Shown: positions 47,690 through 61,368, counted from the stretch's first letter. The stretch is DNA of 64,000 nucleotides from Vibrio sp. CB1-14 (GCF_040412085.2 NZ_CP115920.1:1302001-1366000); one strand, 5' to 3'. Translations and numbers: made by a program. Notes: generated from the sequence alone by a model not told the origin.

Positions 47690-48451
47690 CTACCACTTTT
47701 TCTTCTCACCAAACAGAGCATTGATGTCGTCGTCTCGCTCGCTGTTGGCTTGTTGCTGTTTCTCCTCAGCCTTGGCTTGGCGAGAGTTTTGCAGCTTGTC
47801 GAGCATCTCGGTGAGCTTCTCTTTGGCTTGAATGGAGTAGTTGTCGTTCTTCGAGCTTAGCGCATCGATCCCTTTTTTCAGCAGCTGTGCCGCCGTACCA
47901 GGCTGTCCTTTGGCCATAGAATCATGAGCACGTTTGACGACGTTCTCAATGTTGATGCGGATCTGGATCGTTTCAAGGCGCGCATTTTCAACCATATAAG
48001 ATTGGGTATCCATACGTCCTTTGTTGTGTTCAGTGCGAACGGTATCGCGCAGGCGTTTGACCAGTTTCAACATAATGATCGCTTGCTTGTCGCTGGTTGG
48101 CACTTTGAACGATGTGGCTTCACTGCCTTCGTAGTTTTCTTGCAGTTGCTGAATTTGTGTCTTTGCGGCCTCGACGCGTTGCACTAAGTGTTTGTTCTTA
48201 GGATCCAACTCATGCATATTCGTAACGGCATCTAAAATGCGGTTATGAAGACATAGCATTAGTTCTTTGCTGTATGGCAAGTAGCTCGCACCACTGATCA
48301 GTTCTTCAGTGGCATCAATCAAGGCAACATATCTGGCCGACTCTTGCCTTCTAGTGGCTTCGGCTTTTAGTTTGTATTGCAGCATGATGTTGTAGCCCAG
48401 TACCAAAACCAGCAAAAGGGCGACGAGCGCAATAATTAAACCAATATTCAT
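47690..48451 (-). CDS. Membrane-anchored coiled-coil protein, unknown function
   Basis: 253 residues. One N-terminal TM (about 3-22, GLIIALVALLLVLVLGYNIM) followed by a long helical, charged region with coiled-coil character (about 23-240) and a C terminus INALFGEKKKW. No catalytic motif is visible. I recall homologs in vibrios labelled loosely as DNA-repair ATPase, but no Walker motif supports that. It is upstream of miaE on the same strand with a 57-bp gap. Confidence 0.75.
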   Translation of the reverse strand: MNIGLIIALVALLLVLVLGYNIMLQYKLKAEATRRQESARYVALIDATEELISGASYLPYSKELMLCLHNRILDAVTNMHELDPKNKHLVQRVEAAKTQIQQLQENYEGSEATSFKVPTSDKQAIIMLKLVKRLRDTVRTEHNKGRMDTQSYMVENARLETIQIRINIENVVKRAHDSMAKGQPGTAAQLLKKGIDALSSKNDNYSIQAKEKLTEMLDKLQNSRQAKAEEKQQQANSERDDDINALFGEKKKW

Positions 48452-48677
48452 AACGTTTTGTATCTACAGTGAGTTTCCCTACAGTCTAATGGGACAGGAT
48501 ACACCAAAGGCTAACTGACCAACACTGCAAAGTTGTTGAATTGGTCATAATCCGAGGAAAACGTGGAAACTTTCTGAGCGGGTTTGAGAGGTAGAACAAT
48601 TCCTATCCAAAAAAACTGTTAATCTGTTTAGTAATTCGTTATAACTATTGATTATATGCTTAGGCTGGCGGTGGTGA

Positions 48678-49688
<1,011 letters not shown>

Positions 49689-49765
49689 CACAAAGTACTT
49701 TTGTTAGTACTCACTTCCCCCTACAATCCATGCAGTTTCGCATTGCCTGAAGAATAGGGGGAAAT

Positions 49766-50962
49766 GTGCGCCAGCAATTTGACCAACTTACCGCCATACT
49801 CAAAGCCTACCAAGATTATTGGCGGCATGATCCCTTTATTCAAATAGTCAGTGGTCAGCTTCCTTGGCAATCACAGCATCCAGCTTTATCTGAGTGGCTT
49901 TCTGAATGCTCCCCAGAACACATCCAAACCTTGAAGCAGTCTCCGTTACAGTGCGCAGAGGCGCTTAGCCCGTTCATACCCGAGTTACATGCGCTTCAAC
50001 AGGCTGCCGTGATTGATTCGATCGGCGAAGCTTCCCATTTAACTCTTCCCCGTGGCCTCGATTCTGGCGTACCAGGGCGCAAGCTTGAACAAATTCGCCA
50101 AATGGGTTCTGCATGCATCCATAACCATCATGGTAGCGAGTGGTTAGAGTGGTGCTCTGGTAAAGGTTTTCTTGGGCGTATTCTTTCCTCTCAAACTGAG
50201 CAGAAGGTGACGAGCTTTGAATATCAGCAAGCCCTTTGTGACGCTGGGCAGCATGAAGCTAACAGACGTGGTTTAAGCATGCAGTTCGTACAAGGTGATG
50301 CATTTGATGAGAGTTCTAAGCAGGTATTCAATGCCAATCAACATGCGGTTGCATTGCATGCGTGTGGTGATCTGCATGTCACGCTGATTCATCATGCTAT
50401 AGGTGCTAGGCTTCCAGCACTCACTTTGTCACCTTGTTGCTATCACTTAATTCAAGACGAACAATACCAACCTCTATCTGAGCTAGGTAGGCAAGCCGAA
50501 CTGTCATTAACAAAGCAAGAGCTACGTATTCCCCTTCAGGAAACCGTCACAGGTGGTGAACGCGTGAAACGTCACAGAGAGCAAGAGATGGTGTTTAGGC
50601 TTGGCTTTGATGCGCTCTGTCAGCAAAATCAGGTTACTGAGGGATATGAGCCGGTACCGAGTATCAAAAAGTCGCAGCTTTCTGATGGATTTGAGCATTT
50701 TTGTCATTGGGCAGCAGCGCAGAAGTCACTCACTATACCCCAGGTTGATTTCGAGCATTTTGAGCGGGTTGGGCAGGCGCGTTTTTGGAAGATGGAAGCG
50801 CTGAGCTTGGTGCAAAGTGTGTTTCGTCGTCCGCTTGAGGTGTGGCTAGCGCTGGACAAAGCCTTGTATTTGAAGTCTCACGGCTATCAGGTGAGCTTGT
50901 CGACTTTTTGCGATACTGCCACTACTCCGCGTAACATACTGCTGCACGCGTTTAAGTCATAG
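49766..50962 (+). CDS. METTL25/RRNAD1-like SAM-dependent methyltransferase
   Basis: 398 residues from a GTG at 49766 with AGGGGG just upstream. The signature is WLEWCSGKGFLGRILS (about 126-141), ALHACGDLHVTLI and LSPCCYHLI, the same set that marks the Methyltransf_32 family including eukaryotic METTL25 and RRNAD1 (CSGKG, CGDL, GCCY). A SAM-binding fold is thus likely; the substrate (histidine or RNA in relatives) is unknown. The remainder is all-helical. It follows cysB by 77 bp and has its own terminator. Confidence 0.75.
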   Translation: MRQQFDQLTAILKAYQDYWRHDPFIQIVSGQLPWQSQHPALSEWLSECSPEHIQTLKQSPLQCAEALSPFIPELHALQQAAVIDSIGEASHLTLPRGLDSGVPGRKLEQIRQMGSACIHNHHGSEWLEWCSGKGFLGRILSSQTEQKVTSFEYQQALCDAGQHEANRRGLSMQFVQGDAFDESSKQVFNANQHAVALHACGDLHVTLIHHAIGARLPALTLSPCCYHLIQDEQYQPLSELGRQAELSLTKQELRIPLQETVTGGERVKRHREQEMVFRLGFDALCQQNQVTEGYEPVPSIKKSQLSDGFEHFCHWAAAQKSLTIPQVDFEHFERVGQARFWKMEALSLVQSVFRRPLEVWLALDKALYLKSHGYQVSLSTFCDTATTPRNILLHAFKS

Positions 50963-50996
50963 CGTCAGATAAGTTAAGCGTAAAACGCAGGCACAA

Positions 50997-51021
50997 AAAA
51001 ACGGGCAATAAGCCCGTTTTT
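50997..51021. terminator. Bidirectional terminator between the methyltransferase and ald
   Basis: Stem AAAAACGGGC / GCCCGTTTTT with loop AATAA; A-run and T-run on opposite sides. Confidence 0.9.
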
Positions 51022-51056
51022 CAATTTGGATGTCGTTCTTTGTGGTTAAAGACCTA

Positions 51057-52181
51057 TTAGTTGAACATCGCAATAGCCGTTGCTGGCTCAACGTATTCAA
51101 GGTCAAAGCTTTCAGCCACTTCTTTACACGTTACTTTACCGTGAATCACGTTTAGACCATCTAGGAAGCCTTTATCTTCAGTAAGTGCTTGCTGGTAGCC
51201 TTTGTTCGCGAGCTTGATGATGTAAGGTAGCGTCGCGTTGTTCAGTGCAAACGTAGAAGTACGAGCAACCGCACCAGGCATGTTAGCGACACAGTAGTGA
51301 ACCACTTCATCAACAATGTAAGTTGGCTCTGCGTGAGTTGTCGCGTGAGAAGTTTCGAAGCAACCGCCTTGGTCGATAGCAACGTCAACCACTGCCGCAC
51401 CTGGCTTCATCTTCGCGATGTGTTCTTTGGTGACGAGCTTAGGTGCAGCAGCACCTGGGACTAAAACAGCGCCGATTACGAGATCTGCTTCTAGAACATG
51501 CTTCTCAAGTGCGTCTTCTGTAGAATAAACAACTTTTGCGCGACCCTGGAATTCTTCATCCAAAACGCGTAATGTATCAATATTGCGGTCGAGGATTGTG
51601 ACGTCTGCACGCATACCAACAGCCATGCGAGCAGCGTTAGAGCCAACTACACCGCCACCAACGACGACGACTTTCGCCGGTTCAACACCTGGTACACCAC
51701 CAAGTAGTAGACCACGTCCACCATTGGACTTTTCGAGTGTTTGTGCACCAGCCTGTATAGACATTCGCCCAGCGACCTCTGACATTGGTGCTAGTAGTGG
51801 CAAACGACCCATATTATCTGTTACAGTCTCATAGGCAATGCAGACAGCTTTGCTTTTGATTAGCTCTTCAGTTTGTGGAAAATCTGGTGCTAGATGGAGA
51901 TACGTGAATAAAATTTGTCCTTCACGTAGCATAGCACGCTCGACAGCTTGGGGTTCTTTGACCTTTACAATCATCTCTGCTTTCGCGAAGACGTCTGCAG
52001 CGGTAGGAAGAATGGATGCGCCTACAGCGATGTAATCATCGTCTGAAAAACCGATACCGGTGCCAGCTTGAGTTTCAATGTAAACTTCGTGGCCGTGTGA
52101 GATTAGTTCTCTAACGCTCGCCGGAACCATACCAACTCGGTACTCGTGGTTTTTAATCTCTTTAGGTACGCCAATTATCAT
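51057..52181 (-). CDS. ald: Alanine dehydrogenase
   Basis: 374 residues. NAD-dependent interconversion of L-alanine and pyruvate plus ammonia. [17 protein letters not shown] opening with substrate Arg, [12 protein letters not shown] with the catalytic His near residue 96, [19 protein letters not shown] (NAD fold) and [10 protein letters not shown]. It is divergent from lrp; control of ald by the neighbouring Lrp family is common in other bacteria and plausible here. Confidence 0.96.
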   Translation of the reverse strand: MIIGVPKEIKNHEYRVGMVPASVRELISHGHEVYIETQAGTGIGFSDDDYIAVGASILPTAADVFAKAEMIVKVKEPQAVERAMLREGQILFTYLHLAPDFPQTEELIKSKAVCIAYETVTDNMGRLPLLAPMSEVAGRMSIQAGAQTLEKSNGGRGLLLGGVPGVEPAKVVVVGGGVVGSNAARMAVGMRADVTILDRNIDTLRVLDEEFQGRAKVVYSTEDALEKHVLEADLVIGAVLVPGAAAPKLVTKEHIAKMKPGAAVVDVAIDQGGCFETSHATTHAEPTYIVDEVVHYCVANMPGAVARTSTFALNNATLPYIIKLANKGYQQALTEDKGFLDGLNVIHGKVTCKEVAESFDLEYVEPATAIAMFN

Positions 52182-52337
52182 CCTGACTCCTCATTATAAT
52201 GTGGTTGTATTAACTGTTTGTAGGGTGTTATTGTCGAATTAATGTCTAGTATAGAAGCTAATACACAAAATTTGATACTGTATATTACAGAGTTGTAGTA
52301 TATTTTTTTGCAAGGAAGTAACAAGGTGGAATAAAAA

Positions 52338-52832
52338 ATGGCAGACAACTATAAGAAGCCGTCCAAGGAACTAGACCGTATCGATCGCAACATCCTCAAT
52401 GAGTTGCAAAAAGATGGTCGTATTTCAAACGTCGAACTCTCAAAACGTGTAGGGTTATCGCCTACACCATGTCTAGAGCGTGTACGTCGTTTGGAGAGAC
52501 AGGGTTATATTACGGGCTACACCGCACTCTTAAATCCGCAGTACTTAGATGCTTCACTACTTGTATTCGTAGAGATTACATTGAACCGTGGAGCGCCAGA
52601 TGTATTTGAACAGTTCAATACAGCGGTACAGAAGTTAGACGATATTCAAGAATGTCACCTAGTATCAGGTGATTTCGACTATCTTTTGAAAACAAGGGTG
52701 TCGGATATGGGCGCATATCGTAAACTCTTAGGGGATACTTTGCTTCGCCTTCCTGGTGTGAATGACACGCGAACCTATGTGGTTATGGAAGAAGTGAAAC
52801 AAACTAACCAGCTTGTGATTAAAACGCGCTAG
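52338..52832 (+). CDS. lrp: Leucine-responsive regulatory protein
   Basis: 164 residues, the E. coli length. AsnC-type HTH (about 10-60: DRIDRNILNELQKDGRISNVELSKRVGLSPTPCLERVR) and RAM domain (VSGDFDYLLKTRVSDMGAYR). A global regulator of amino-acid and nitrogen genes. It lies between divergent ald and ftsK, as in several gammaproteobacteria. Confidence 0.96.
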   Translation: MADNYKKPSKELDRIDRNILNELQKDGRISNVELSKRVGLSPTPCLERVRRLERQGYITGYTALLNPQYLDASLLVFVEITLNRGAPDVFEQFNTAVQKLDDIQECHLVSGDFDYLLKTRVSDMGAYRKLLGDTLLRLPGVNDTRTYVVMEEVKQTNQLVIKTR

Positions 52833-52943
52833 AGACGGCGTTTCCAAGTCTGACAAGAAGTTGACTAAAGTTATGATAAAGCATGCTTTATTCTCGAGTC
52901 AGATTGGGTTTTAATCCTCATTGTGGTTAAATCAATGAATACA

Positions 52944-52974
52944 CCGAGCGGCTTTTGCCGCTCGGACTGTTTTC
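52944..52974 (+). terminator. Terminator of lrp
   Basis: Stem CCGAGCGGC / GCCGCTCGG with loop TTTT, followed by ACTGTTTTC, a poor U-tract. Confidence 0.7.
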
Positions 52975-52983
52975 AATAATTAG

Positions 52984-55900
52984 ATGTTGGTTATGTTCAA
53001 ACAGGACAAAAAAAGAGTCGAAACGATTATCAAGACGAGTGAAGAGCCTCAGGCGACTCGTCTAAACGGATTTCAGCGGTTAAGAGAATGCTGTTTCATC
53101 TTAGCTGTACTTACCTCTATTCTACTCGCTGTAGCCTTATTCACCTTTAGTCCGGCGGATCCCTCATGGTCACAGACTGCATGGGGTGGTGACATTCAAA
53201 ACGCTGGCGGCTTTGTTGGTGCGTGGCTAGCGGATACTCTATTTTTTGTTTTCGGCTCTTTGGCATACCCAATCCCTTTCATCATAGCGTTGAGTGCTTG
53301 GGTCTTTTTCCGCAATCGTGACGAAGATGATCCGATTGATTTGATGATCTGGGGTACGCGTTTACTTGGACTAACCGTTCTTATTCTGACGAGCTGTGGC
53401 CTTGCTGACATCAACTTTGATGATATCTGGTACTTCTCCTCAGGTGGCGTAATTGGAGATGTTTTAACCAGCCTGTCTTTACCAACGCTGAATGTGCTTG
53501 GTACGACTTTGGTGCTGCTATTTCTTTGGGGAGCGGGCTTTACACTACTTACTGGCATCTCTTGGCTAAGAGTCGTCGAGTGGATCGGTGATAGCGTGCT
53601 ATCGATGAGTGCCGCATTGGTCAACAAGGTTCGTGGTACCAAAGAAGAAGTATATGAGCCTGTGCTTGACGACCAAGAGTCCGATGACACAGAGGAGCTC
53701 CCACGCTTTAGCGCAGACAGTGCAGTACAAGAGGCTCCGGCTACCAGCAAGAAGCAATACAATATTCATGTTCCAGAGTCGACGCCTTCGGTTGCGACAG
53801 AGCCTGAACCAGCCTATGACCCACTGTTTGCAAAACCAGAAGACGACACTGCTTCACAAGAATCAATCGCACCGCAAGTAACGTCAGCGCCATCAGAAGT
53901 GAGCGCGGTTGAAACAGTACAACCTGTTGAACCGGTAGTGTCGGGTTCTCTTCAATCTCAGCCACCTCAGGTAGAACGCACTCGTCAGCTTGGTGCGACT
54001 ATTGAAGAGTTGGAAAATGCTGCTCGCTCTAGTGATGACTATGCGAATCAGGGAGAAGAGCCTGAGTCGCCAGCGTCGAGTGTTACTGCGTCAGTGGCGG
54101 CAACAGCTCCAGCTGCGGCAATGGCAAATGCAGAACAAACAGCGGCTCCAACATTTGAAGAGCCAGGTAATCACCAGACCATGTTTGCTCATGAGCCTCA
54201 ACCTGAACCTTTGGCTAGTGAACAGCCAATTAACCAACAAGTAGAGTCATCAGCCTATGCAATGGATGAAGCCACGCAGCAGGTGCACCCTCAGCCTTCG
54301 ATATATGAAGAAGTTGAAGAGGTAGAGGATTTTACGCCTCCATGGGTTGATACTGCTGATATAGATGTTGAGTCTTCAACATCACATATTGAACCGACAG
54401 TAGATTTCGATGCTATCGATGCAGAAGCCGAAAACGAACCTGTTGATCAAGATGTCGAGGCGTTCCAAAACATAGTGGCCGAGGCGCAAAAAGCGCAAGT
54501 GGCAAAAATGAATCCATTCTTGGTTCAGCGGGATCAGAATTTACCTAGACCAGTAGAGCCGATGCCAACGCTAGAACTTCTCTACCACCCAGAGAAGCGA
54601 GAGAACTTTATTGACCGAGAAGCGCTGGAAAACATTGCTCGCTTGGTTGAATCTAAGTTGGCGGATTACAAAATCAAAGCGGAAGTGGTGGATATTTTCC
54701 CAGGCCCAGTGATTACCCGCTTTGAGCTGGATCTTGCTCCTGGTGTAAAGGTAAGTCGAATTTCTGGCCTTTCAATGGACTTAGCACGCTCACTGTCGGC
54801 GATGGCGGTTCGTGTAGTGGAAGTCATTCCGGGCAAGCCGTATGTTGGTCTTGAGCTGCCAAACATGACACGTCAAACCGTTTTCTTCTCAGATGTGGTT
54901 GGTAGCCAAGCGTTTATCGATTCCAAATCACCAACTACCGTAGTACTCGGTCAAGATATTGCAGGTGAAGCAGTGGTGGCGGATCTATCGAAAATGCCAC
55001 ACGTGCTTGTCGCGGGTACAACCGGTTCAGGTAAGTCCGTGGGTGTTAACGTCATGATCTTGAGTATGCTTTATAAGGCAACGCCTGAAGACGTACGCTT
55101 TATCATGATTGACCCGAAAATGTTGGAGCTTTCCATCTACGAAGGTATTCCTCATCTTCTTTCTGAGGTGGTAACCGACATGAAAGATGCCTCGAATGCA
55201 CTTCGTTGGTGTGTGGGTGAGATGGAGCGCCGTTACAAGTTGATGTCAGCGCTTGGCGTTCGTAACATCAAGGGCTTCAATGACAAATTGAAAATGGCAG
55301 CAGACGCAGGTCATCCTATTCATGATCCTTTGTGGCAAGAAGGCGACAGCATGGATCCAGAGCCGCCATTGCTTGAGAAACTGCCATACATCATTGTTGT
55401 TGTCGATGAGTTTGCCGACCTAATGATGGTCGTGGGTAAGAAAGTAGAAGAGCTCATTGCGCGTTTGGCACAAAAAGCACGTGCTGCTGGTATTCACTTG
55501 ATACTCGCAACTCAGCGACCGTCGGTAGACGTGATCACCGGTTTGATTAAAGCCAACATTCCGACTCGTGTCGCCTTTACGGTTTCGACCAAGACCGATT
55601 CACGCACTATTCTCGACCAAGGCGGCGCAGAATCCCTGCTTGGTATGGGTGATATGTTGTATCTGCCACCGGGCTCTAGTCATACAACTCGTGTACACGG
55701 TGCATTTGCGTCTGATGATGATGTGCATGCCGTGGTGAATAACTGGAAAGCACGCGGTAAGCCGAACTATATTGATGAAATCACCAATGGCGAGCAGTCT
55801 CCAGAGACGTTGCTACCAGGTGAAAAGATGGAAGGTGACGAAGACATGGATCCACTGTTCGATCAAGTTGTCGAACATGTTGTTCAGTCACGTCGAGGTT

Positions 55901-56046
55901 CTGTCTCAGGTGTGCAGCGCCGATTTAAGATTGGTTATAACCGCGCTGCGCGTATTGTCGAGCAGCTAGAGGCTCAAGGTATCGTAAGCGCACCGGGTCA
56001 TAACGGTAACCGCGAAGTCCTCGCGCCAGCGCCACCAAAAGAATAA
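52984..56046 (+). CDS. ftsK: DNA translocase FtsK
   Basis: 1,020 residues, shorter than E. coli FtsK (1,329) because of a reduced linker. N-terminal domain with four or five TM segments (about 30-190), an acidic, P/Q-rich linker (about 210-520), the RecA-like motor with Walker [14 protein letters not shown] (about 675-687) and Walker [14 protein letters not shown], and the gamma winged-helix ([30 protein letters not shown]) that reads KOPS. It resolves chromosome dimers and clears DNA from the septum. Start is either the ATG at 52984 or the one at 52993; neither has a strong ribosome site. Confidence 0.97.
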   Translation: MLVMFKQDKKRVETIIKTSEEPQATRLNGFQRLRECCFILAVLTSILLAVALFTFSPADPSWSQTAWGGDIQNAGGFVGAWLADTLFFVFGSLAYPIPFIIALSAWVFFRNRDEDDPIDLMIWGTRLLGLTVLILTSCGLADINFDDIWYFSSGGVIGDVLTSLSLPTLNVLGTTLVLLFLWGAGFTLLTGISWLRVVEWIGDSVLSMSAALVNKVRGTKEEVYEPVLDDQESDDTEELPRFSADSAVQEAPATSKKQYNIHVPESTPSVATEPEPAYDPLFAKPEDDTASQESIAPQVTSAPSEVSAVETVQPVEPVVSGSLQSQPPQVERTRQLGATIEELENAARSSDDYANQGEEPESPASSVTASVAATAPAAAMANAEQTAAPTFEEPGNHQTMFAHEPQPEPLASEQPINQQVESSAYAMDEATQQVHPQPSIYEEVEEVEDFTPPWVDTADIDVESSTSHIEPTVDFDAIDAEAENEPVDQDVEAFQNIVAEAQKAQVAKMNPFLVQRDQNLPRPVEPMPTLELLYHPEKRENFIDREALENIARLVESKLADYKIKAEVVDIFPGPVITRFELDLAPGVKVSRISGLSMDLARSLSAMAVRVVEVIPGKPYVGLELPNMTRQTVFFSDVVGSQAFIDSKSPTTVVLGQDIAGEAVVADLSKMPHVLVAGTTGSGKSVGVNVMILSMLYKATPEDVRFIMIDPKMLELSIYEGIPHLLSEVVTDMKDASNALRWCVGEMERRYKLMSALGVRNIKGFNDKLKMAADAGHPIHDPLWQEGDSMDPEPPLLEKLPYIIVVVDEFADLMMVVGKKVEELIARLAQKARAAGIHLILATQRPSVDVITGLIKANIPTRVAFTVSTKTDSRTILDQGGAESLLGMGDMLYLPPGSSHTTRVHGAFASDDDVHAVVNNWKARGKPNYIDEITNGEQSPETLLPGEKMEGDEDMDPLFDQVVEHVVQSRRGSVSGVQRRFKIGYNRAARIVEQLEAQGIVSAPGHNGNREVLAPAPPKE

Positions 56047-56080
56047 TTTCGATTCGCCTTAAGAGGTAAGAGGAAATCAA

Positions 56081-56698
56081 ATGAAGAAATGGTTTAATGC
56101 CGCGATGTTAAGTGCTTCAGCAATAGGTTTTTCAGCCCTGGCTTTTGCAACGCCGCAAAAGGAGCTTAGTGAAAGGCTTCAATTGAATGATGGTTTTAGC
56201 GCGACTTTTACTCAAGAAGTGACCAGTCCTGATGGGGATGTTGTTATGGAAGGGGAAGGCAATGTCGATATTTTACGCCCAAGCATGTTTCGCTGGGTGA
56301 CGACACTGCCTGATGAAAACGTTCTGGTATCCGATGGACAAAACCTGTGGTACTACAGCCCATTTATCGAGCAGGTCAGTATTTACAATCAAGAGCAAGC
56401 AACAGAGCAGACGCCATTCGTGTTACTGACACGTAATCGTGATAGCGATTGGGACAACTACAGCGTCAACCAAAAAGGCGATGTATTTACTTTAGTCCCA
56501 ACGGCCGTCGACTCAACGCAAGGCCAATTTCAAATCAATATCGATAGCAAAGGCATTGTTCATGGCTTTAATGTGATTGAGCAAGATGGCCAAAAAGGCC
56601 GCTTTGTTTTCGATAACATAAAAGTGGGCAAACCTGCCTCAGACCGATTTACCTTTGTAGTTCCGGATGGTGTCGAAATTGATGACCAACGGAACTAG
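56081..56698 (+). CDS. lolA: Outer-membrane lipoprotein carrier protein LolA
   Basis: 205 residues with signal peptide about 1-23 (ending AFA). The mature periplasmic chaperone carries lipoproteins from LolCDE to LolB. Markers: [56 protein letters not shown]. Located between ftsK and rarA as in E. coli; 34 bp after ftsK and 17 bp before rarA, so an operon is likely. Confidence 0.97.
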   Translation: MKKWFNAAMLSASAIGFSALAFATPQKELSERLQLNDGFSATFTQEVTSPDGDVVMEGEGNVDILRPSMFRWVTTLPDENVLVSDGQNLWYYSPFIEQVSIYNQEQATEQTPFVLLTRNRDSDWDNYSVNQKGDVFTLVPTAVDSTQGQFQINIDSKGIVHGFNVIEQDGQKGRFVFDNIKVGKPASDRFTFVVPDGVEIDDQRN

Positions 56699-56715
56699 GT
56701 AGCTAGGACGTTATC

Positions 56716-58065
56716 GTGAGTAATTTCAGTTTTGATTTTTCAGGGGACGAAGATTTTCGTCCCCTTGCTGCTAGAATGCGCCCAGAAACCGTTGAGCAAT
56801 ATATTGGTCAGCAGCATATTTTGAGTGTGGGGAAACCGCTAAGACGAGCGCTTGAGGCTGGGCAACTGCACTCAATGATTTTGTGGGGACGACCTGGCAC
56901 CGGTAAGACAACGCTCGCGGAGGTTGCTGCTAATTATGCCAACGCAGAAGTGGAACGTGTGTCTGCGGTGACTTCCGGCGTTAAAGAGATCCGTGCGGCA
57001 ATCGAGCGTGCTCGAGAAAACAAACTCGCTGGCAAACGCACCATTTTGTTCGTCGATGAGGTACATCGCTTCAATAAAAGCCAGCAAGATGCTTTCTTGC
57101 CACACATCGAAGACGGCACGGTCACCTTTATTGGTGCCACCACTGAAAACCCGTCATTTGAACTCAATAACGCACTGCTTTCACGCGCAAGGGTGTATAA
57201 GCTCACCTCGCTCGATACTGCTGATATTTTGCTGGTACTTGAACAAGCAAAAAATGATGAGCGGCGTGGCCTAGGCGCAATCGCCGCGAAGTTCCATGAC
57301 AATGTGCTTGATCGCCTTGCCGAGTTGGTAAACGGTGATGCAAGGATGTCATTGAACTACCTTGAACTTCTGTACGATATGGCGGAGGAGAACGAGGCTG
57401 GTGAGAAAGACATTACACTGCCGTTACTTGCTGAAGTCGCCGGAGAGAAGGTTAATCGTTTCGATAACAAAGGTGACATTTGGTACGACCTGATTTCTGC
57501 TGTGCACAAATCGATTCGTGGCTCCAACCCAGATGCCGCTCTGTATTGGTCAGCAAGATTGATAGCAGCAGGTTGCGATCCTTTGTACATCGCGAGGCGT
57601 TTATTGGCGATAGCGTCAGAGGATGTCGGAAATGCTGACCCAAGAGCGATGCAAGTTGCTTTATCCGCATGGGACTGTTTCACTCGTGTAGGTCCTGCTG
57701 AAGGTGAGCGGGCGATTGCACAAGCGATTGTCTATCTTGCGTGCGCACCAAAGAGTAATGCAGTTTACACTGCGTGGAAGCAAGCACTGCGAGATGCCCA
57801 CAATCTCCCAGAGTATGAAGTACCACATCACTTAAGAAACGCCCCTACGTCTTTGATGAAAGACATGGGCTATGGTGCAGAGTATCGTTATGCACACGAT
57901 GAGCCGGGTGCGTATGCCGCTGGAGAGCGTTACTTGCCTCCTGAAATGGCGGGTACCTGTTACTATGAGCCTACAAATCGCGGGCTCGAAACCAAAATTG
58001 GCGAAAAGTTAGATTATCTGGCGGATTTAGACGCAAAAAGCCCACAAAAGCGCTATGAAAAGTAG
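56716..58065 (+). CDS. rarA: Replication-associated recombination protein RarA
   Basis: 449 residues from a GTG. AAA+ ATPase related to clamp loaders, acting at stalled forks. Walker [13 protein letters not shown] (about 56-67), Walker [15 protein letters not shown], sensor [13 protein letters not shown], and the C-terminal SWLxxRG-like [20 protein letters not shown]. Located between lolA and serS, as usual. Confidence 0.97.
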   Translation: MSNFSFDFSGDEDFRPLAARMRPETVEQYIGQQHILSVGKPLRRALEAGQLHSMILWGRPGTGKTTLAEVAANYANAEVERVSAVTSGVKEIRAAIERARENKLAGKRTILFVDEVHRFNKSQQDAFLPHIEDGTVTFIGATTENPSFELNNALLSRARVYKLTSLDTADILLVLEQAKNDERRGLGAIAAKFHDNVLDRLAELVNGDARMSLNYLELLYDMAEENEAGEKDITLPLLAEVAGEKVNRFDNKGDIWYDLISAVHKSIRGSNPDAALYWSARLIAAGCDPLYIARRLLAIASEDVGNADPRAMQVALSAWDCFTRVGPAEGERAIAQAIVYLACAPKSNAVYTAWKQALRDAHNLPEYEVPHHLRNAPTSLMKDMGYGAEYRYAHDEPGAYAAGERYLPPEMAGTCYYEPTNRGLETKIGEKLDYLADLDAKSPQKRYEK

Positions 58066-58153
58066 TGGCTTTTCGTTATCTTTACTCGGTTAACAAATCA
58101 ATATCTGTCCTTGGTTAGGAATTGACCAGGGACAGAGTTCTTCACAACTATAA

Positions 58154-59476
<1,323 letters not shown>

Positions 59477-59498
59477 TGTTAGCGATACACAAGTTTCT

Positions 59499-59525
59499 AA
59501 GCTCGGCATTGCCGAGCTTTTTTTT
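59499..59525 (+). terminator. Terminator of serS
   Basis: Stem AAGCTCGGC / GCCGAGCTT with loop ATT, followed by TTTTTT. Confidence 0.93.
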
Positions 59526-59685
59526 GCCTTGTGATTCTTATCTCTCGACTATCACCAATAGGATTATTACCAATTTGTAATAGTCTTTATGTATTTGATG
59601 TGATTATCAAGTCAGCTTAAACAACTATAATACCCACCTCTGCTGCGGAGCGTGTTTGTTTCTCACATAATGAGGAGGGGATGTT

Positions 59686-59952
59686 ATGGCCGTAGGGTGG
59701 GCAAATGACGATAGTGTCAGCCAACAAATTCAAAATACCATAGACGATGAAATTTCAAGGGTTCGCAGTCTTTCAAGCCAGGGTGTGAGTGCCGAGTTTT
59801 GTGATGAATGTGGGGAACCTATTCCACTAGCAAGGCGAACCGCTATCAAAGGTGTGAGACTCTGTATTGAGTGTCAGTCAAACCAAGAACATCATCGTTA
59901 CCGACAGGCTCTGTTTAATCGTAGAGGAAGCAAGGACAGCCAGCTCAGGTAG
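59686..59952 (+). CDS. ybiI: YbiI, DksA/TraR-type zinc-finger protein
   Basis: 88 residues. Opens MAVGWANDDSVSQQIQNTID and has a four-cysteine finger CDECGEPIPLARR...CIECQ at about 39-63, ending NRRGSKDSQLR, the same ends as E. coli YbiI (88 residues). The DksA-type coiled-coil acidic tip is absent, so it is unlikely to act as a full DksA. Function unknown. Confidence 0.93.
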   Translation: MAVGWANDDSVSQQIQNTIDDEISRVRSLSSQGVSAEFCDECGEPIPLARRTAIKGVRLCIECQSNQEHHRYRQALFNRRGSKDSQLR

Positions 59953-59974
59953 TGCTTGTCTGGGAGAAGCATTG

Positions 59975-60004
59975 AAAAGCGGTTGCGTTAGCAGCCGCTT
60001 TTTT
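59975..60004. terminator. Bidirectional terminator between ybiI and bioA
   Basis: Stem AAGCGGTTGC / GCAGCCGCTT (one G-U) with loop GTTA, A-run before and T-run after. Confidence 0.88.
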
Positions 60005-60008
60005 GCTG

Positions 60009-61286
60009 TTAGTTGAAACACTCTTCATTCTTAAGAGCCGTCTCGATTGCTGCCACCAACCTTTCAATATGCTCTGGCTGACTAATGTAGGGAGGCATCA
60101 TGTAAATGAGCTTACCAAATGGTCGTATCCAAACTCCTTGCTCAACAAAGTGTTTCTGAATCACTTCCATATTCACCGCTTTATGGGTTTCGACCACACC
60201 GATTGCGCCCAACCAACGCACATCTTTTACATTCGAATAGCGTGTTAGTTTAGGCAGTAATTCTGCAAACAGGGATTCAATACTGCTCACTTGAGACTGC
60301 CATTCATTGCTCGCAACAATATCTAAACTCGCGCTTGCCACGGCGCAAGCCAGCGGGTTACCCATGAAGGTCGGGCCGTGCATAAAGCAGCCAGCTTCGC
60401 CGCCACATACTGTGTCTGCTACGTGTTTACTGGTTAACGTGGCTGACAGTGTCATGTAACCGCCGGTGAGAGCCTTGCCGACGCACATGATGTCTGGCTG
60501 GATGTTGGCGTGTTCGCTGGCAAACAGTTTCCCGGTGCGGCCAAAGCCAGTCGCGATCTCATCAAGAATAAGTAGGACACCATGCTTATCGCAGAGCTCT
60601 CTCACACGCTGCAGGAAAGTAGGGTGGTACAAACGCATTCCGCCAGCCCCTTGCACAATAGGTTCAAGGATCACCGCAGCGACTTCAGAGTGATGAGTAT
60701 CCATTTTGCATTTGAAATCACTGATGTCCGCTTCTATCCATTCGTCCCAAAAACCAATCTCTGGAGAGTCAGCGAAGATATGCTCAGGCAAAAATCCTTT
60801 GTACAAGCTATGCATGGAATTATTCGGATCGGTCACTGACATGGCAGCAAACGTGTCGCCATGGTAGCCGTGGGAGAGAGTGAGGAACTTTGGCCTGCGC
60901 TCACCACGAGCGTGCCAATATTGCAGCGCCATCTTCAGTGACACTTCAACCGCTACCGAACCCGAATCGGCCAAGAAGATGTGCTCCATATTATCGGGTG
61001 CAAGCTGAAGCAGCTTCTTACTGACGTCAATGGCAGGCTGGTGGGTGATACCGCCAAACATCACGTGGGACATTTGTTCACTCTGAGATTGCAGTGCTGC
61101 ATTGAGCTTAGGGTGATTGTAGCCATGAATGGTCGACCACCAAGATGACATCCCATCGACGAGCTCTGTTCCATCCTCCAAAGTCAGATGAACGCCTTTA
61201 GCGGATACTACGGGATAACAACTAAGGGGATTGAGTGTGGAAGTGTAGGGGTGCCAAATGTGTTTTTTGTCGAAATCTAAATCCAT
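60009..61286 (-). CDS. bioA: Adenosylmethionine-8-amino-7-oxononanoate aminotransferase
   Basis: 425 residues from the ATG at 61286 (MDLDFDKKHIWHPYTS); an upstream ATG at 61367 would add 27 residues and run through the bioB promoter, so it is rejected. It makes DAPA from KAPA with SAM as amino donor. PLP Lys lies in CVGKALTGGYM; SSWWSTIHGYNHP is the substrate end, and DEIATGFGRTGK is the class III signature. Divergent from bioB as in E. coli. Confidence 0.96.
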   Translation of the reverse strand: MDLDFDKKHIWHPYTSTLNPLSCYPVVSAKGVHLTLEDGTELVDGMSSWWSTIHGYNHPKLNAALQSQSEQMSHVMFGGITHQPAIDVSKKLLQLAPDNMEHIFLADSGSVAVEVSLKMALQYWHARGERRPKFLTLSHGYHGDTFAAMSVTDPNNSMHSLYKGFLPEHIFADSPEIGFWDEWIEADISDFKCKMDTHHSEVAAVILEPIVQGAGGMRLYHPTFLQRVRELCDKHGVLLILDEIATGFGRTGKLFASEHANIQPDIMCVGKALTGGYMTLSATLTSKHVADTVCGGEAGCFMHGPTFMGNPLACAVASASLDIVASNEWQSQVSSIESLFAELLPKLTRYSNVKDVRWLGAIGVVETHKAVNMEVIQKHFVEQGVWIRPFGKLIYMMPPYISQPEHIERLVAAIETALKNEECFN

Positions 61287-61314
61287 GAAATTCGGTCGCT
61301 TAACTTTTAACCAA

Positions 61315-61368
61315 GTGTAAACTTGTGCTTGTGGTCGGTGTTGACAGTGTATCGCTTGTCGGTACACT
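61315..61368 (+). promoter_or_regulatory. bioB promoter and degenerate BirA operator in the bioA-bioB gap
   Basis: TTGACA at 61341-61346 and TACACT at 61363-61368, 16 bp apart, form a strong sigma70 promoter for bioBFC. GTGTAAACT (61315-61323) and TGTTGACAG (61339-61347), 15 bp apart, match the BirA halves TTGTAAACC and GGTTTACAA at 7 and 6 of 9 positions. The right half overlaps the -35 box, so BirA-biotinyl-AMP could repress. Confidence 0.55.

Noticed and set aside
47157..47696. miaE first half read as an intact gene from a GTG at 47696, overlapping the upstream gene
   Set aside because: Homologs begin at the ISPSQIDTILEP segment, and the C-terminal 20 residues of this frame are nonsense relative to the family.
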